A stretch of 14,203 nt of DNA from Nitrospira sp. SG-bin2 (GTDB lineage Bacteria > Nitrospirota > Nitrospiria > Nitrospirales > Nitrospiraceae). The stretch covers positions 1-14,203 of the forward strand of contig LVWT01000055.1 of NCBI GenBank assembly GCA_002083405.1. Direction: 5' to 3'. Positions 1 through 6,289 of the stretch are shown here, piece by piece (the stretch's first letter is position 1; each line of letters opens with the position of its first letter). The position numbers and the translations under genes are program-made. The notes under the pieces are model-generated. The model worked only from the letters and a program-made list of their open reading frames with translations. It was not told the DNA's origin and made no database searches.

Positions 1-46
1 ACCACTGCGAGATATCGTAACCCCGCCCAGAACTATCTGCAGCCAT
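1..46 (-). CDS. amoC: Ammonia monooxygenase subunit C, N-terminal fragment (runs off left edge)
   Basis: Only the first 15 codons are in the window. They read MAADSSGRGYDISQW from an ATG at 46, preceded by a strong ribosome binding site AAGGAGGT (54-61) with 7 bases of spacing. The RGYD-x-S-x-W pattern matches the N-terminus of AmoC as I remember it from beta-proteobacterial ammonia oxidisers (RGYDMSLWYDSK). AmoC is an integral membrane subunit of the copper-dependent ammonia monooxygenase, which oxidises ammonia to hydroxylamine. The gene follows copD in the same direction but is separated by about 350 bases containing a strong promoter, so it probably starts its own transcription unit, perhaps amoCAB. 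It could instead be a solitary extra amoC copy. The short fragment limits certainty, but the context of amoE/amoD/copCD supports the call strongly. Confidence 0.85.
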   Translation of the reverse strand, partial: MAADSSGRGYDISQW

Positions 47-190
47 GTTGCCTACCTCCTTCGGTTAGATGAAATTGTGAACAACTACGACCCTATTCCA
101 AATATATTGTACGGGTACCACCCGCTGACAGACACCTTCATACATTCGGCACATCAATACTCGTCCGCTTCCTACGTTATATCGCGGAGG

Positions 191-220
191 AGTATCTGAC
201 AAAATTCCGTTGCGAGTCAA
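191..220 (-). promoter_or_regulatory. Possible second amoC promoter (P2)
   Basis: TTGACT (215-220) and GATACT (191-196) are spaced by 18 bases on the minus strand, about 100 bases closer to amoC than P1. The match is weaker than P1. Tandem promoters ahead of amoC would fit a highly expressed operon, but chance occurrence in this AT-richer gap is possible. Confidence 0.35.
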
Positions 221-293
221 GGAAAATATAACCGCATATGGCTAGACAGCATACTGCCGTCGCGACATGGTTAAAAGCCTTTTAATTTCGCGA

Positions 294-322
294 TGTATAC
301 TCCGGCATACAAGGAATGTCAA
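294..322 (-). promoter_or_regulatory. Near-consensus sigma70 promoter for amoC (P1)
   Basis: On the minus strand TTGACA (317-322) and TATACA (294-299, followed by T) are separated by exactly 17 bases. The -35 is a perfect match and the -10 is 5 of 6. Transcription would start near 287, giving amoC a leader of about 240 bases. A small inverted repeat TTAAAAGCCTTTTAA (271-285) lies just after the predicted start and could be an operator. The promoter follows the copD stop codon, so amoC need not depend on readthrough from copCD. Confidence 0.8.
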
Positions 323-392
323 GGTCGGACAGGACGCGTATTGAGGCAAATCACCCTTCCAAACATTGGCAAGCCGCCTTGCTTCTTGTCCC

Positions 393-2414
393 TCAGTGTA
401 CATGATCACCGGGAGGTGGCAGAATCTCCCCTTCCCGTTTGAGCTGCGCGATCTGTGACATCAACAACTCCAGGTCGATCCAACCGGTTCCGTCGCTCTC
501 AGGAATCCATCTGGCCCGCAAATACCCAAACCGGTCAAATAATAACTCCATGTGTTTTGGAGCGGTACCCTCGCCGAACAAATCAGGCTTGCTGATAGTC
601 CTCCGAAACAAGGCATAGCTACGGGCAATCTCACTTGCGCCTTGAGTCACCACCGGAAATCCCGCATCCGCCGTCAGCGAGGCCACATCCTCCGGCGCGA
701 GATCGTTCATGGGAACGGCCAGTATCACTGTCTCGCTCCCTTTAATCGCAGCATACGCGGCGCGCAATTGATCAATCCTGGCGCGCGAGTCCGGCCACGA
801 AAATAACACCAGCAATACCATCTGTTGCCGGCGAAAATCCTTCAATGTCCCGCTCGAACCATCGTGCGCTGAATAGGAAAAGTTCGGAGAGGCCATGAAC
901 GGCTGTTCGGGGAGAATACGGGGATTGATAATACGGGCCTGGTAACCTCGGGCATTGGCATGAAGAAAATTCAAGACATCCCAGCGATCCTCTTCCGCAA
1001 GTGTTCCGCCGAAGGCCGGCATGATCCCATTGAACCGGCCGTAGGTCAGCCAGTGGAAGAAATCGCCGGCTGTGTGCATCGCAGTGTGCGGTTCCGTCAG
1101 AAGATCGACCGGCTGCTTCGGCAATGTCTTGGCCAAAATCCCGTTGCCCTTGGCTTGAGGTCCGTGACAAGGCACGCAGTTGGCGGCAAACAGCCCCGCG
1201 CCGTTGGCAATGGAAATCGCATCGAACGGAACCGGCGTCTTCCGATAAGTTTCCGGATACGATTGAATACCAAGAGGGTAGAGTATTAAGGGGAGTGCGC
1301 AGACGATCAGGACAGAGGGGACGACGATACGCGCCCCTCTCCCCCACTGTTTGACTCGTCCAACGACCATCATTCCGGCCGCCATAACAAGAAACATGAC
1401 CCCGGCCAAGACAAGAGTCTGCACCAGCCAATCGCTCCAGGTCGCGTCGATAGAGAACCGGAATGGATAGGGCCAATAATCGATGACGTCGTGTTTGGCC
1501 GGAATGGTATTGGCCAATAAGGTGGCGACGAAGACCAACAGTGATGCGACCGCCAATTCGACACGAAGCCATTTTCGAAGCCCGTACGTCCCGGCTTGAG
1601 CCGATGTTGAACCCTGATCCAGTGAGGGAAGCCACACAAAATGGGCGCGCGCAGCGATCGCGAGCACGACCACAAGCAGCGTGACCTTCGCATTCAGAAG
1701 CAAGCCATACTTTGTCGCGAACAGTGCGGCATAATTCGTACTGACCATGCGATCCGCAACCAGGAGACCGGTCGCAACAATCACGACCATCACCGGCAGC
1801 GCAATGACTGAAAACCGTTTGACAGACCTGATATCCGATGAGTTCGCAGCAAGGGTAGAGGAATTCCCGCTGGCGGCGAATAGTACGGCGAGGACGCCGG
1901 GCAATGCGCCGAACCAGACGCTGGCCAAAATGAGATGCACTGTATAGGGCAAGATGGCGAGAATGGACTGTTCTTCAGCGGCCGGGTGGCTGGCAAACGA
2001 TCCTACCGCCAACGTGAGCGCGGCAGCCGACGCGCATGCAGCATAGCGCCATTGCGCGCCGGGCGAAACCCGAACGTACAAGGCAACTCCAAAGACCAGC
2101 AATGCGCAAGTTTCACGGGCTGTCCAAATGAGCCCGATACGGGTTTTTTGAATAAACTCCAGCCATGCGCCCGGACGCCAGATATTGTCGGCAACACCGG
2201 TCGCTTGAGCCGTCGTGGCAGCCAGCAGCCCAAGCAATCCAAGAAACAGCGTGACGGCCAGCCACGGAAGCGCCTTCTTCAGGCGCGTCAACCATAGATT
2301 CTTAGAGAGCGCACTCTTGTCTTCGGCAATCGCCAGAAATACGCAACCGCCGAGCACGAGCATGTTGGAGGCAAGCTGTAGGAAGCGAAACAGCGCGCCG
2401 AGGGGCTCGATCAT
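393..2414 (-). CDS. copD: CopD-family copper protein fused to a cytochrome c domain and a thioredoxin/SCO-like domain
   Basis: The 673-residue protein is more than twice the usual CopD length (about 300). Residues 1-380 are strongly hydrophobic with about ten membrane segments and form the CopD copper-transport part, including a HLxxxSVWFG stretch near residue 160. Residues 400-490 form a class I cytochrome c domain with the haem site CVPCH at 413-417 and a probable Met ligand at 465 (GIMPAFG). Residues 505-660 resemble a thioredoxin or SCO fold: a hydrophobic LLVLFSW strand precedes the expected active-site turn, but the segment has no cysteine at all. His621 may sit where SCO proteins have their conserved His. 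Start ATG at 2414 overlaps the copC stop by four bases (ATGA), implying translational coupling. Role inferred: copper supply to, or electron exchange with, the ammonia oxidation system. The CopD and cytochrome domains are secure; the C-terminal fold is a weaker call. Confidence 0.85.
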   Translation of the reverse strand: MIEPLGALFRFLQLASNMLVLGGCVFLAIAEDKSALSKNLWLTRLKKALPWLAVTLFLGLLGLLAATTAQATGVADNIWRPGAWLEFIQKTRIGLIWTARETCALLVFGVALYVRVSPGAQWRYAACASAAALTLAVGSFASHPAAEEQSILAILPYTVHLILASVWFGALPGVLAVLFAASGNSSTLAANSSDIRSVKRFSVIALPVMVVIVATGLLVADRMVSTNYAALFATKYGLLLNAKVTLLVVVLAIAARAHFVWLPSLDQGSTSAQAGTYGLRKWLRVELAVASLLVFVATLLANTIPAKHDVIDYWPYPFRFSIDATWSDWLVQTLVLAGVMFLVMAAGMMVVGRVKQWGRGARIVVPSVLIVCALPLILYPLGIQSYPETYRKTPVPFDAISIANGAGLFAANCVPCHGPQAKGNGILAKTLPKQPVDLLTEPHTAMHTAGDFFHWLTYGRFNGIMPAFGGTLAEEDRWDVLNFLHANARGYQARIINPRILPEQPFMASPNFSYSAHDGSSGTLKDFRRQQMVLLVLFSWPDSRARIDQLRAAYAAIKGSETVILAVPMNDLAPEDVASLTADAGFPVVTQGASEIARSYALFRRTISKPDLFGEGTAPKHMELLFDRFGYLRARWIPESDGTGWIDLELLMSQIAQLKREGEILPPPGDHVH

Positions 2415-2824
2415 TTCCCGTGCACTTTGCCCTTCACGGTGAAGTCAAATGACGACTCCACCACGTGACCATCTACCGACAATACGCGGAATTTGACCGA
2501 ATACTTTCCATCCGCGAGTTCCGGCAGCGGAAGCACGATAGATTTGGGATCGTCCTGCGACAATCGAGGTTTGGCCTCGGTGACCGGATGCTTTTCGGCG
2601 TCAAGCACCACCAGCGCCGCATAGTCTCCTTCGATTTCCTCATTGAACCATAGCCGCACATGTACCGGGGCCTTGGCAAGAACGGCCCTGCGAGGCGGCT
2701 CGGCTTTAACCAACATCGAATGCGCCGACGCCGAAGGGACGGCTGAAATCAGTGCCATCGCCACCATCGCAGGAATCAGGGCAATGCGCATGAACATACG
2801 AACCAACGATAGCCCTTTCATCAT
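2411..2824 (-). CDS. copC: CopC-family periplasmic copper-binding protein
   Basis: This 137-residue exported protein has a signal peptide ending ASA|HS, so the mature protein should begin with His35. CopC proteins bind Cu(II) through the N-terminal His together with an Asp-x-His near the C-terminus, and here VDGH gives Asp118 and His120. The HSMLVKAEPP start and the final beta strand SSFDFTV are typical of the family. Two Met codons (2824 and 2821) could start it; a GAGG ribosome binding site (plus-strand CCCTC at 2828-2832) favours the first. The gene follows amoD2 by about 94 bases and overlaps copD by four bases. It probably passes periplasmic copper to CopD or to ammonia monooxygenase, whose copper demand is high. 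Confidence 0.92.
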   Translation of the reverse strand: MMKGLSLVRMFMRIALIPAMVAMALISAVPSASAHSMLVKAEPPRRAVLAKAPVHVRLWFNEEIEGDYAALVVLDAEKHPVTEAKPRLSQDDPKSIVLPLPELADGKYSVKFRVLSVDGHVVESSFDFTVKGKVHGK

Positions 2825-2861
2825 TGTCCCTCATCTCCGGCTTATTTGACAGACCTTGCAG

Positions 2862-2874
2862 CCGAACCGTTCGG
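2862..2874 (-). repeat. Small inverted repeat between amoD2 and copC
   Basis: CCGAAC-C-GTTCGG forms perfect 6-bp arms around one base, so an RNA hairpin would have five pairs and a three-base loop. It lies in the 94-base spacer between amoD2 and copC and could mark an mRNA processing site. It has no T-run and may be chance. Confidence 0.3.
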
Positions 2875-2918
2875 TCGTCCTGTCTCGACGCCATACGTGA
2901 ATGATCCGGACGGCAATT

Positions 2919-3509
2919 CTACGAAGACACGGAAACTTGCGAAGGCTTACGGCGATCGCGGAGCGCGTAGAACACCACAAAGCCGATGGCGACTACGAGC
3001 GGGACGATGATCATGATGTAGTGCGAGAGGTGCGACATGGCGTCCGTTTCGCCGACCGAGAACGAAAACCGGGATGGCTGCTCCGGTTTATCGCCGATCG
3101 AGACCAGGCCGACGAACTTGCCGGGCGTATCGAAGTTGTACTTCACATCAATCGAACCGGAGGGATAGACCTTCGGTGGAAAATGCACAACGGTAACAGA
3201 CTCGAGATTTTGCTCCGCACCCGTGTCTTTGATAATCCGAATCTCAACCGGCATGGAACGAAGTTCATGCTCGACAAAATCGAACACCAATACTGTATTC
3301 CCGGTTCCTGGAAGTTCTTTGCAGAATTGCCTGTCGTAGAATGCATCAGGCTGGTAACTGTTGAAGTACATTTTATAGGGTCCGGCGTGGACCACACAGG
3401 TATTCGTCGCCAACTCGTGTCCATGCTGGGCCATCGCCGTCAGAGGTGCGCCGATCGCCAGCATCATGACGCATACCCCGACTCGAATCAGAAATCCAAA
3501 AGACATCAT
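2919..3509 (-). CDS. amoD2: AmoD-like accessory protein, second paralogue, exported and membrane-anchored
   Basis: I start this gene at ATG 3509 because GAGGA (plus-strand TCCTC, 3515-3519) sits five bases upstream and the resulting 196 residues equal the length of the adjacent amoD. Longer starts at 3521 or 3596 lack a good ribosome site. A signal peptide ends AMA|QHG. The periplasmic domain has Cys38 and Cys63, spaced as in the two neighbours, the block GPYKMYFNSYQP, and the later VYPSGS and GKFVGLV motifs. A single membrane helix (about 165-187) is followed by a basic RDRRKPS tail, suggesting a periplasmic domain anchored at its C-terminus. AmoD/PmoD proteins are encoded with copper monooxygenases, and PmoD binds copper. 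Unlike amoE and amoD, a Gln precedes the HG pair, so the mature N-terminus may not be His. Assignment as D2 rests on gene order and similarity to amoD. Confidence 0.8.
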   Translation of the reverse strand: MMSFGFLIRVGVCVMMLAIGAPLTAMAQHGHELATNTCVVHAGPYKMYFNSYQPDAFYDRQFCKELPGTGNTVLVFDFVEHELRSMPVEIRIIKDTGAEQNLESVTVVHFPPKVYPSGSIDVKYNFDTPGKFVGLVSIGDKPEQPSRFSFSVGETDAMSHLSHYIMIIVPLVVAIGFVVFYALRDRRKPSQVSVSS

Positions 3510-3592
3510 GGCATTCCTCATTTTCCGAGCGTAGTTCTTCTCTTCGTCAACACACAGCCCGGCGGGCGCAAGACCCACCGGTACCGCACAAA

Positions 3593-4183
3593 TCAAGAAG
3601 CGGCAACTTCAGATGGTTTTCGGCGATCGCGAAAGAAAAAGACAATGGCCAAGACAATGACGAGCGCGAGAACCGGGACCATGTAAATTGAATAGAGATA
3701 TTTCGACCAAGACTTCGGCTCGCCGACTGAAAAGGGAAACCGCGACACGTGTTTTTGCTGCTCACCAACCGTCACCAGACCGACGAATTTCCCGGGCTTG
3801 TCAAATGTGTAGGTGAAGTCGACCGAGCCGCTCGGATAGACCTTTGCGGGCAAATGCAACACCGTGTCCGCATCGAGATTCTGCTCCGAACCCGTGTCCC
3901 TGATGATCCGAACCTCCGTGGGAAGAGAACGAAGTTCCTGTTCGATGTAATCGAGCACCACGATGGTTTGACCAGTCGCTGGAATATCCTCGCAGAATTG
4001 CTTCTCTTGCGTGTTCCCCGGCTGATAGCCACTGAAGTGCATCATATAAGGGCCGACGGTCAATTTGCACATGTCTTCCGCCATGGACAGCCCCCCATGG
4101 GCCTGGACCTGCGTTGATACCAACGCGCTGCCGGCAAATACCACACACCCCGCCATGAGTTTAAGATATGTAACAGGCTTCAT
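3593..4183 (-). CDS. amoD: AmoD-like ammonia monooxygenase accessory protein
   Basis: This 196-residue protein has a signal peptide ending VQA|HG, so mature residue 1 should be His29. Cys39 and Cys64 flank the conserved GPYMMHFSGYQP block. A beta-rich periplasmic domain follows, with SLPTEVRI, VYPSGSVDF and GKFVGLVTV. One membrane helix (about 166-187) precedes the positively charged RDRRKPS tail. It is clearly paralogous to the next gene downstream (amoD2) and more distantly to amoE. ATG at 4183 has an AAGAGGA ribosome site five bases upstream. AmoD (orf5 in beta-proteobacterial ammonia oxidisers) is a homologue of methanotroph PmoD, which has a copper site. A role in copper delivery to, or assembly of, ammonia monooxygenase is inferred. 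The gene lies 71 bases after amoE and 83 bases before amoD2. Confidence 0.82.
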   Translation of the reverse strand: MKPVTYLKLMAGCVVFAGSALVSTQVQAHGGLSMAEDMCKLTVGPYMMHFSGYQPGNTQEKQFCEDIPATGQTIVVLDYIEQELRSLPTEVRIIRDTGSEQNLDADTVLHLPAKVYPSGSVDFTYTFDKPGKFVGLVTVGEQQKHVSRFPFSVGEPKSWSKYLYSIYMVPVLALVIVLAIVFFFRDRRKPSEVAAS

Positions 4184-4254
4184 AGAATCCTCTTTTTGGA
4201 GTAGTCACATCGACAGTTGTACATACACAGGGCGGGTCAGGCACATCTCGATTC

Positions 4255-4833
4255 TTATGTTCGCCGGGAAGCCCACCAATTGCGCATACGGCCCGACTTG
4301 GAAAGTTCATACCCGACCAGTGCGAGCACCAGCAGCACGACCACCGGCCCCACCATCTTCCGCCCAACCTTCGAATAATCAACCTGCTGTACCCGCAAGA
4401 GATAATAAGACGGGCTCAATCCCTCTGCCGTAATGATCAGCTTGTATAGACCCTTATCCAGCTTGGCTTCACCCCTAACCACTCCATCCGGATGGGAGAC
4501 CGGTCTCCAGTACGCCACCGTCTGATCTTCGTCCTTCCCATCCCCTTCCTGCCCCCGTACGATCCGCACACCCACCGGCATCGTACGTAGTCCAGGATCC
4601 ACAAGATCCACAACCAAGAAGGTGTCTCCGACCTCAGGAATCTCGGTGCAATATTGCGCCTTGGGCTCGAATTGCGGTTGATAGGCGCTGAAGTGCACCA
4701 TATTCCCGCCGATACGCCGCACGCAAATATCCTCTTCCATCGTCACATTTCCATGCGCATCGGCTATGCCGGGAGACAATAGTGCAGCAAGAACGAGCCC
4801 GCTGAAGGTTGCCTTCGTCATCCACTTCATCAT
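4255..4833 (-). CDS. amoE: AmoE-like accessory protein, first gene of the amo accessory operon
   Basis: This 192-residue protein has the same plan as the two AmoD-type neighbours: signal peptide ending ADA|HG (mature His27), Cys37 and Cys62 with the same spacing, the block MVHFSAYQP, and one membrane helix (about 161-179) before a basic tail. It is the most divergent of the three. It lacks the clear VYPSGS and GKFVGLV forms (SHPDG and GLYKLII instead) and ends WWASRRT. This divergence and its first position fit AmoE of an amoE-amoD-amoD2 set, as I recall from comammox Nitrospira, though the D/E labels are not certain from sequence alone. Start codons at 4833 and 4830 are both possible; GGAGAA (4842-4847) favours 4833. 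Function is inferred as copper handling or assembly for ammonia monooxygenase. Confidence 0.75.
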   Translation of the reverse strand: MMKWMTKATFSGLVLAALLSPGIADAHGNVTMEEDICVRRIGGNMVHFSAYQPQFEPKAQYCTEIPEVGDTFLVVDLVDPGLRTMPVGVRIVRGQEGDGKDEDQTVAYWRPVSHPDGVVRGEAKLDKGLYKLIITAEGLSPSYYLLRVQQVDYSKVGRKMVGPVVVLLVLALVGYELSKSGRMRNWWASRRT

Positions 4834-4863
4834 AACGATACTTCTCCGACGAAACCCATCTTC

Positions 4864-4892
4864 CTTATACCACTACTCTTACCCAGAGTGGA
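4864..4892 (-). promoter_or_regulatory. Possible extended -10 promoter for amoE-amoD-amoD2-copCD
   Basis: On the minus strand TGG-TATAAG gives an extended -10 (TATAAG at 4864-4869). The -35 position, 17 bases upstream, reads only TCCACT, a poor match, which could mean activator dependence. Transcription would start near 4857, about 24 bases before the amoE start codon. Confidence 0.35.
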
Positions 4893-5105
4893 CCCACCCA
4901 CGATATGGCCATGACGTGCCACTCTGTATCAGATCATGCGACTCTGACCGAAAGGAAATTTACCATTCTGCAGCCAACTCTTGCAAGGGCCGATACACAG
5001 CCAGGAAACAGCGGAAAGGTCCCCCTATTGATGCGGGCGCCACGACGATCTGCCGTTGCCGGACAAAGTCGTTCGCCAAAGAGCAGCCGCCAAGAGTGAC
5101 TCTTA

Positions 5106-5124
5106 CTCTCAGCGAGACTGAGAG
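5106..5124. repeat. 7-bp inverted repeat upstream of the bacterioferritin promoter
   Basis: CTCTCAG (5106-5112) and CTGAGAG (5118-5124) are perfect inverted copies around CGAGA. Their position 30 bases before the -35 suits an activator or repressor site. They do not resemble the usual Fur consensus. Confidence 0.45.
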
Positions 5125-5153
5125 ACAGAATCAGAAAACCCTCACCTTCCAAG

Positions 5154-5182
5154 TTGACGGGAAGCAAAAGTGAGACAATAAT
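5154..5182 (+). promoter_or_regulatory. Sigma70-type promoter for the bacterioferritin pair
   Basis: TTGACG (5154-5159) and AATAAT (5177-5182) are spaced by 17 bases; each matches five of six consensus positions. Transcription would start near 5189, about 60 bases before the first start codon. Confidence 0.6.
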
Positions 5183-5247
5183 GGGCTTGCAGCACCGATT
5201 AGGCAAACAAACACGCAACGATCCGATTGAAGCCAAGGAGGCACAAC

Positions 5248-5724
5248 ATGAAAGCCAAGGAGGGAGTCGTCAATATCCTGAATAAGGTTCTGACGGCGGA
5301 TCTCACCGCCATCAACCAATATTTCGTCCATGCAAAAATGTGTGCGAATTGGGGCTACGAACGTCTGCACCACAAGGTCCGGGAGCGCAGCATCGACGAG
5401 ATGAAAGACGCCGACGACATCATCGGCCATATTCTCTATCTCGAAGGCGTCCCGAACGTACAACGCATGAACTCGGTGCACATCGGCGAGACCGTGCCCG
5501 AGCAGCTCAAGCTGGATCTGAAAGCCGAACAAGAAATGCTGGCCTTACTGGCCGAGGGCATAGTCCACTGCACAAAAGTCATGGACTTCACCACGCGCCA
5601 CATGTTCGAGGATATGGCGAAAGACGTCGATTCGCATATCGACTGGATCGAAATGCAGATGGAAACGATCAAGCAGGTCGGCCTCGAAAACTATTTAGCC
5701 GAGCAGATCAAGAAAGAATCGTGA
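5248..5724 (+). CDS. bfr: Bacterioferritin, haem-binding type subunit
   Basis: The 158-residue protein matches Escherichia coli Bfr (also 158) end to end without gaps, from MKAKEGVVNILNKVL to NYLAEQIKKES. Met52, the axial ligand of the inter-subunit haem, is present. The di-iron ferroxidase site is altered compared with E. coli: Glu51, Glu94 and His130 are kept, but position 18 is Asp, 54 is Asp instead of His, and 127 is Val instead of Glu. It may therefore bind haem but oxidise iron poorly, and could mix with the next gene's product in one 24-subunit cage. ATG at 5248 has an ideal AAGGAGG ribosome site (5235-5241). Bacterioferritin stores iron in the cytoplasm; proximity to amo genes may reflect the large haem demand of ammonia oxidation. 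Confidence 0.93.
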   Translation: MKAKEGVVNILNKVLTADLTAINQYFVHAKMCANWGYERLHHKVRERSIDEMKDADDIIGHILYLEGVPNVQRMNSVHIGETVPEQLKLDLKAEQEMLALLAEGIVHCTKVMDFTTRHMFEDMAKDVDSHIDWIEMQMETIKQVGLENYLAEQIKKES

Positions 5725-5731
5725 GGCGACT

Positions 5732-6202
5732 ATGAAAGCCAGAGCAGGGGTCCTTGATTTCCTCGCACAGGTATTGAGAGCGGAGTTGACAGCCATCCAT
5801 CAGTATCTGCTGCACGCAGCCATGTGCAAGCATTGGGGATATGACCGGTTGCATGCGCATTACAGTCATCTGGCAAGCGAAGAGGTCAGCCACTCATCGG
5901 GCCTGATCGACCATATCCTGTACTTGAACGGAACACCCGACATGGAGCACCTCGAACCTGTCGCGCATGGGCAGGACGTGTCGGCCTTGCTTGCCCGCGA
6001 TCTGGACTTTGAACGCGAGGATGTCGAATTGCTTCGTAAAGCCATCGCCCATTGCGCCAAAGTCGAGGATTTCACGACTCGCCACATGCTCGAACATATG
6101 ATCGAGGATTCCGAGGAGCACGTCGATTGGTTCGAGATCCAACTGCGGGCAATCGAACAAATCGGGCTGGAGCGTTATCTTTCGGAGCAGATCAAGAAAT
6201 AG
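5732..6202 (+). CDS. bfr: Bacterioferritin, ferroxidase-type subunit lacking the haem Met
   Basis: This 156-residue paralogue of the preceding gene starts only seven bases after its stop and is surely co-transcribed. Compared with E. coli Bfr it keeps the ferroxidase residues Glu18, Glu51, His54, Glu94 and His130. Position 127 is Ser with Glu at 128 and 129, so the sixth ligand is uncertain. The haem ligand Met52 is replaced by Val. The pattern is complementary to its partner: iron-oxidising here, haem-binding there, as known for two-subunit bacterioferritins in some proteobacteria. Co-assembly is inferred. The start ATG lies close behind the previous stop codon, with a GAGGCG stretch acting as a modest ribosome site, suggesting coupled translation. 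Confidence 0.92.
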   Translation: MKARAGVLDFLAQVLRAELTAIHQYLLHAAMCKHWGYDRLHAHYSHLASEEVSHSSGLIDHILYLNGTPDMEHLEPVAHGQDVSALLARDLDFEREDVELLRKAIAHCAKVEDFTTRHMLEHMIEDSEEHVDWFEIQLRAIEQIGLERYLSEQIKK

Positions 6203-6289
6203 GCAACCGCAGAGGTGGCGACACCGAGACCGCGCTCCCCCCTCCGCCCGTCGGCCGACGAACCGAGCCGAACAATTGAGAGGGCACCT

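Larger units (their letters stand above)
47..392. other. Gap between copD and amoC: amoC leader and promoters
   Basis: These 346 bases hold no convincing gene. They contain the amoC ribosome binding site, the strong promoter P1, the weaker candidate P2, and a small inverted repeat CGGGT-ACC-ACCCG (112-124) within the leader. A 5-bp hairpin (369-382) just past the copD stop has no T-run, so no clear intrinsic terminator separates copD from amoC. Confidence 0.6.
4834..5247. other. Divergent control region between amoE and bacterioferritin genes
   Basis: These 414 bases separate two outward-facing operons and contain no convincing gene. They hold the weak amoE promoter candidate, the better bacterioferritin promoter, and an inverted repeat CTCTCAG-CGAGA-CTGAGAG (5106-5124) about 30 bases upstream of the bacterioferritin -35, which could be a regulator site. 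No sequence resembling a consensus Fur box was seen. Confidence 0.5.

Noticed and set aside
772..1635. 287-codon minus-strand open frame inside copD in another frame
   Set aside because: It overlaps the CopD-cytochrome gene completely; composition is Arg/Ser/Gly-rich and no domain is visible.
2901..3686. 261-codon plus-strand open frame opposite amoD2
   Set aside because: It is antisense to a well-supported exported protein, has no recognisable domain and is rich in His/Arg as expected of a shadow frame.
4900..4922. Possible sigma54 promoter (TGGCAC) upstream of amoE
   Set aside because: The -12 GC lies one base too near and the TTGC element is absent.
4766..5173. 135-codon plus-strand open frame in the amoE-bacterioferritin gap
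   Set aside because: It starts inside amoE on the opposite strand, has low-complexity charged composition, and runs through the bacterioferritin promoter.
6249..6260. Palindrome CGTCGGCCGACG between bacterioferritin and membrane protein genes
   Set aside because: It has no loop or T-run to act as a terminator, and short GC palindromes are expected by chance in this composition.
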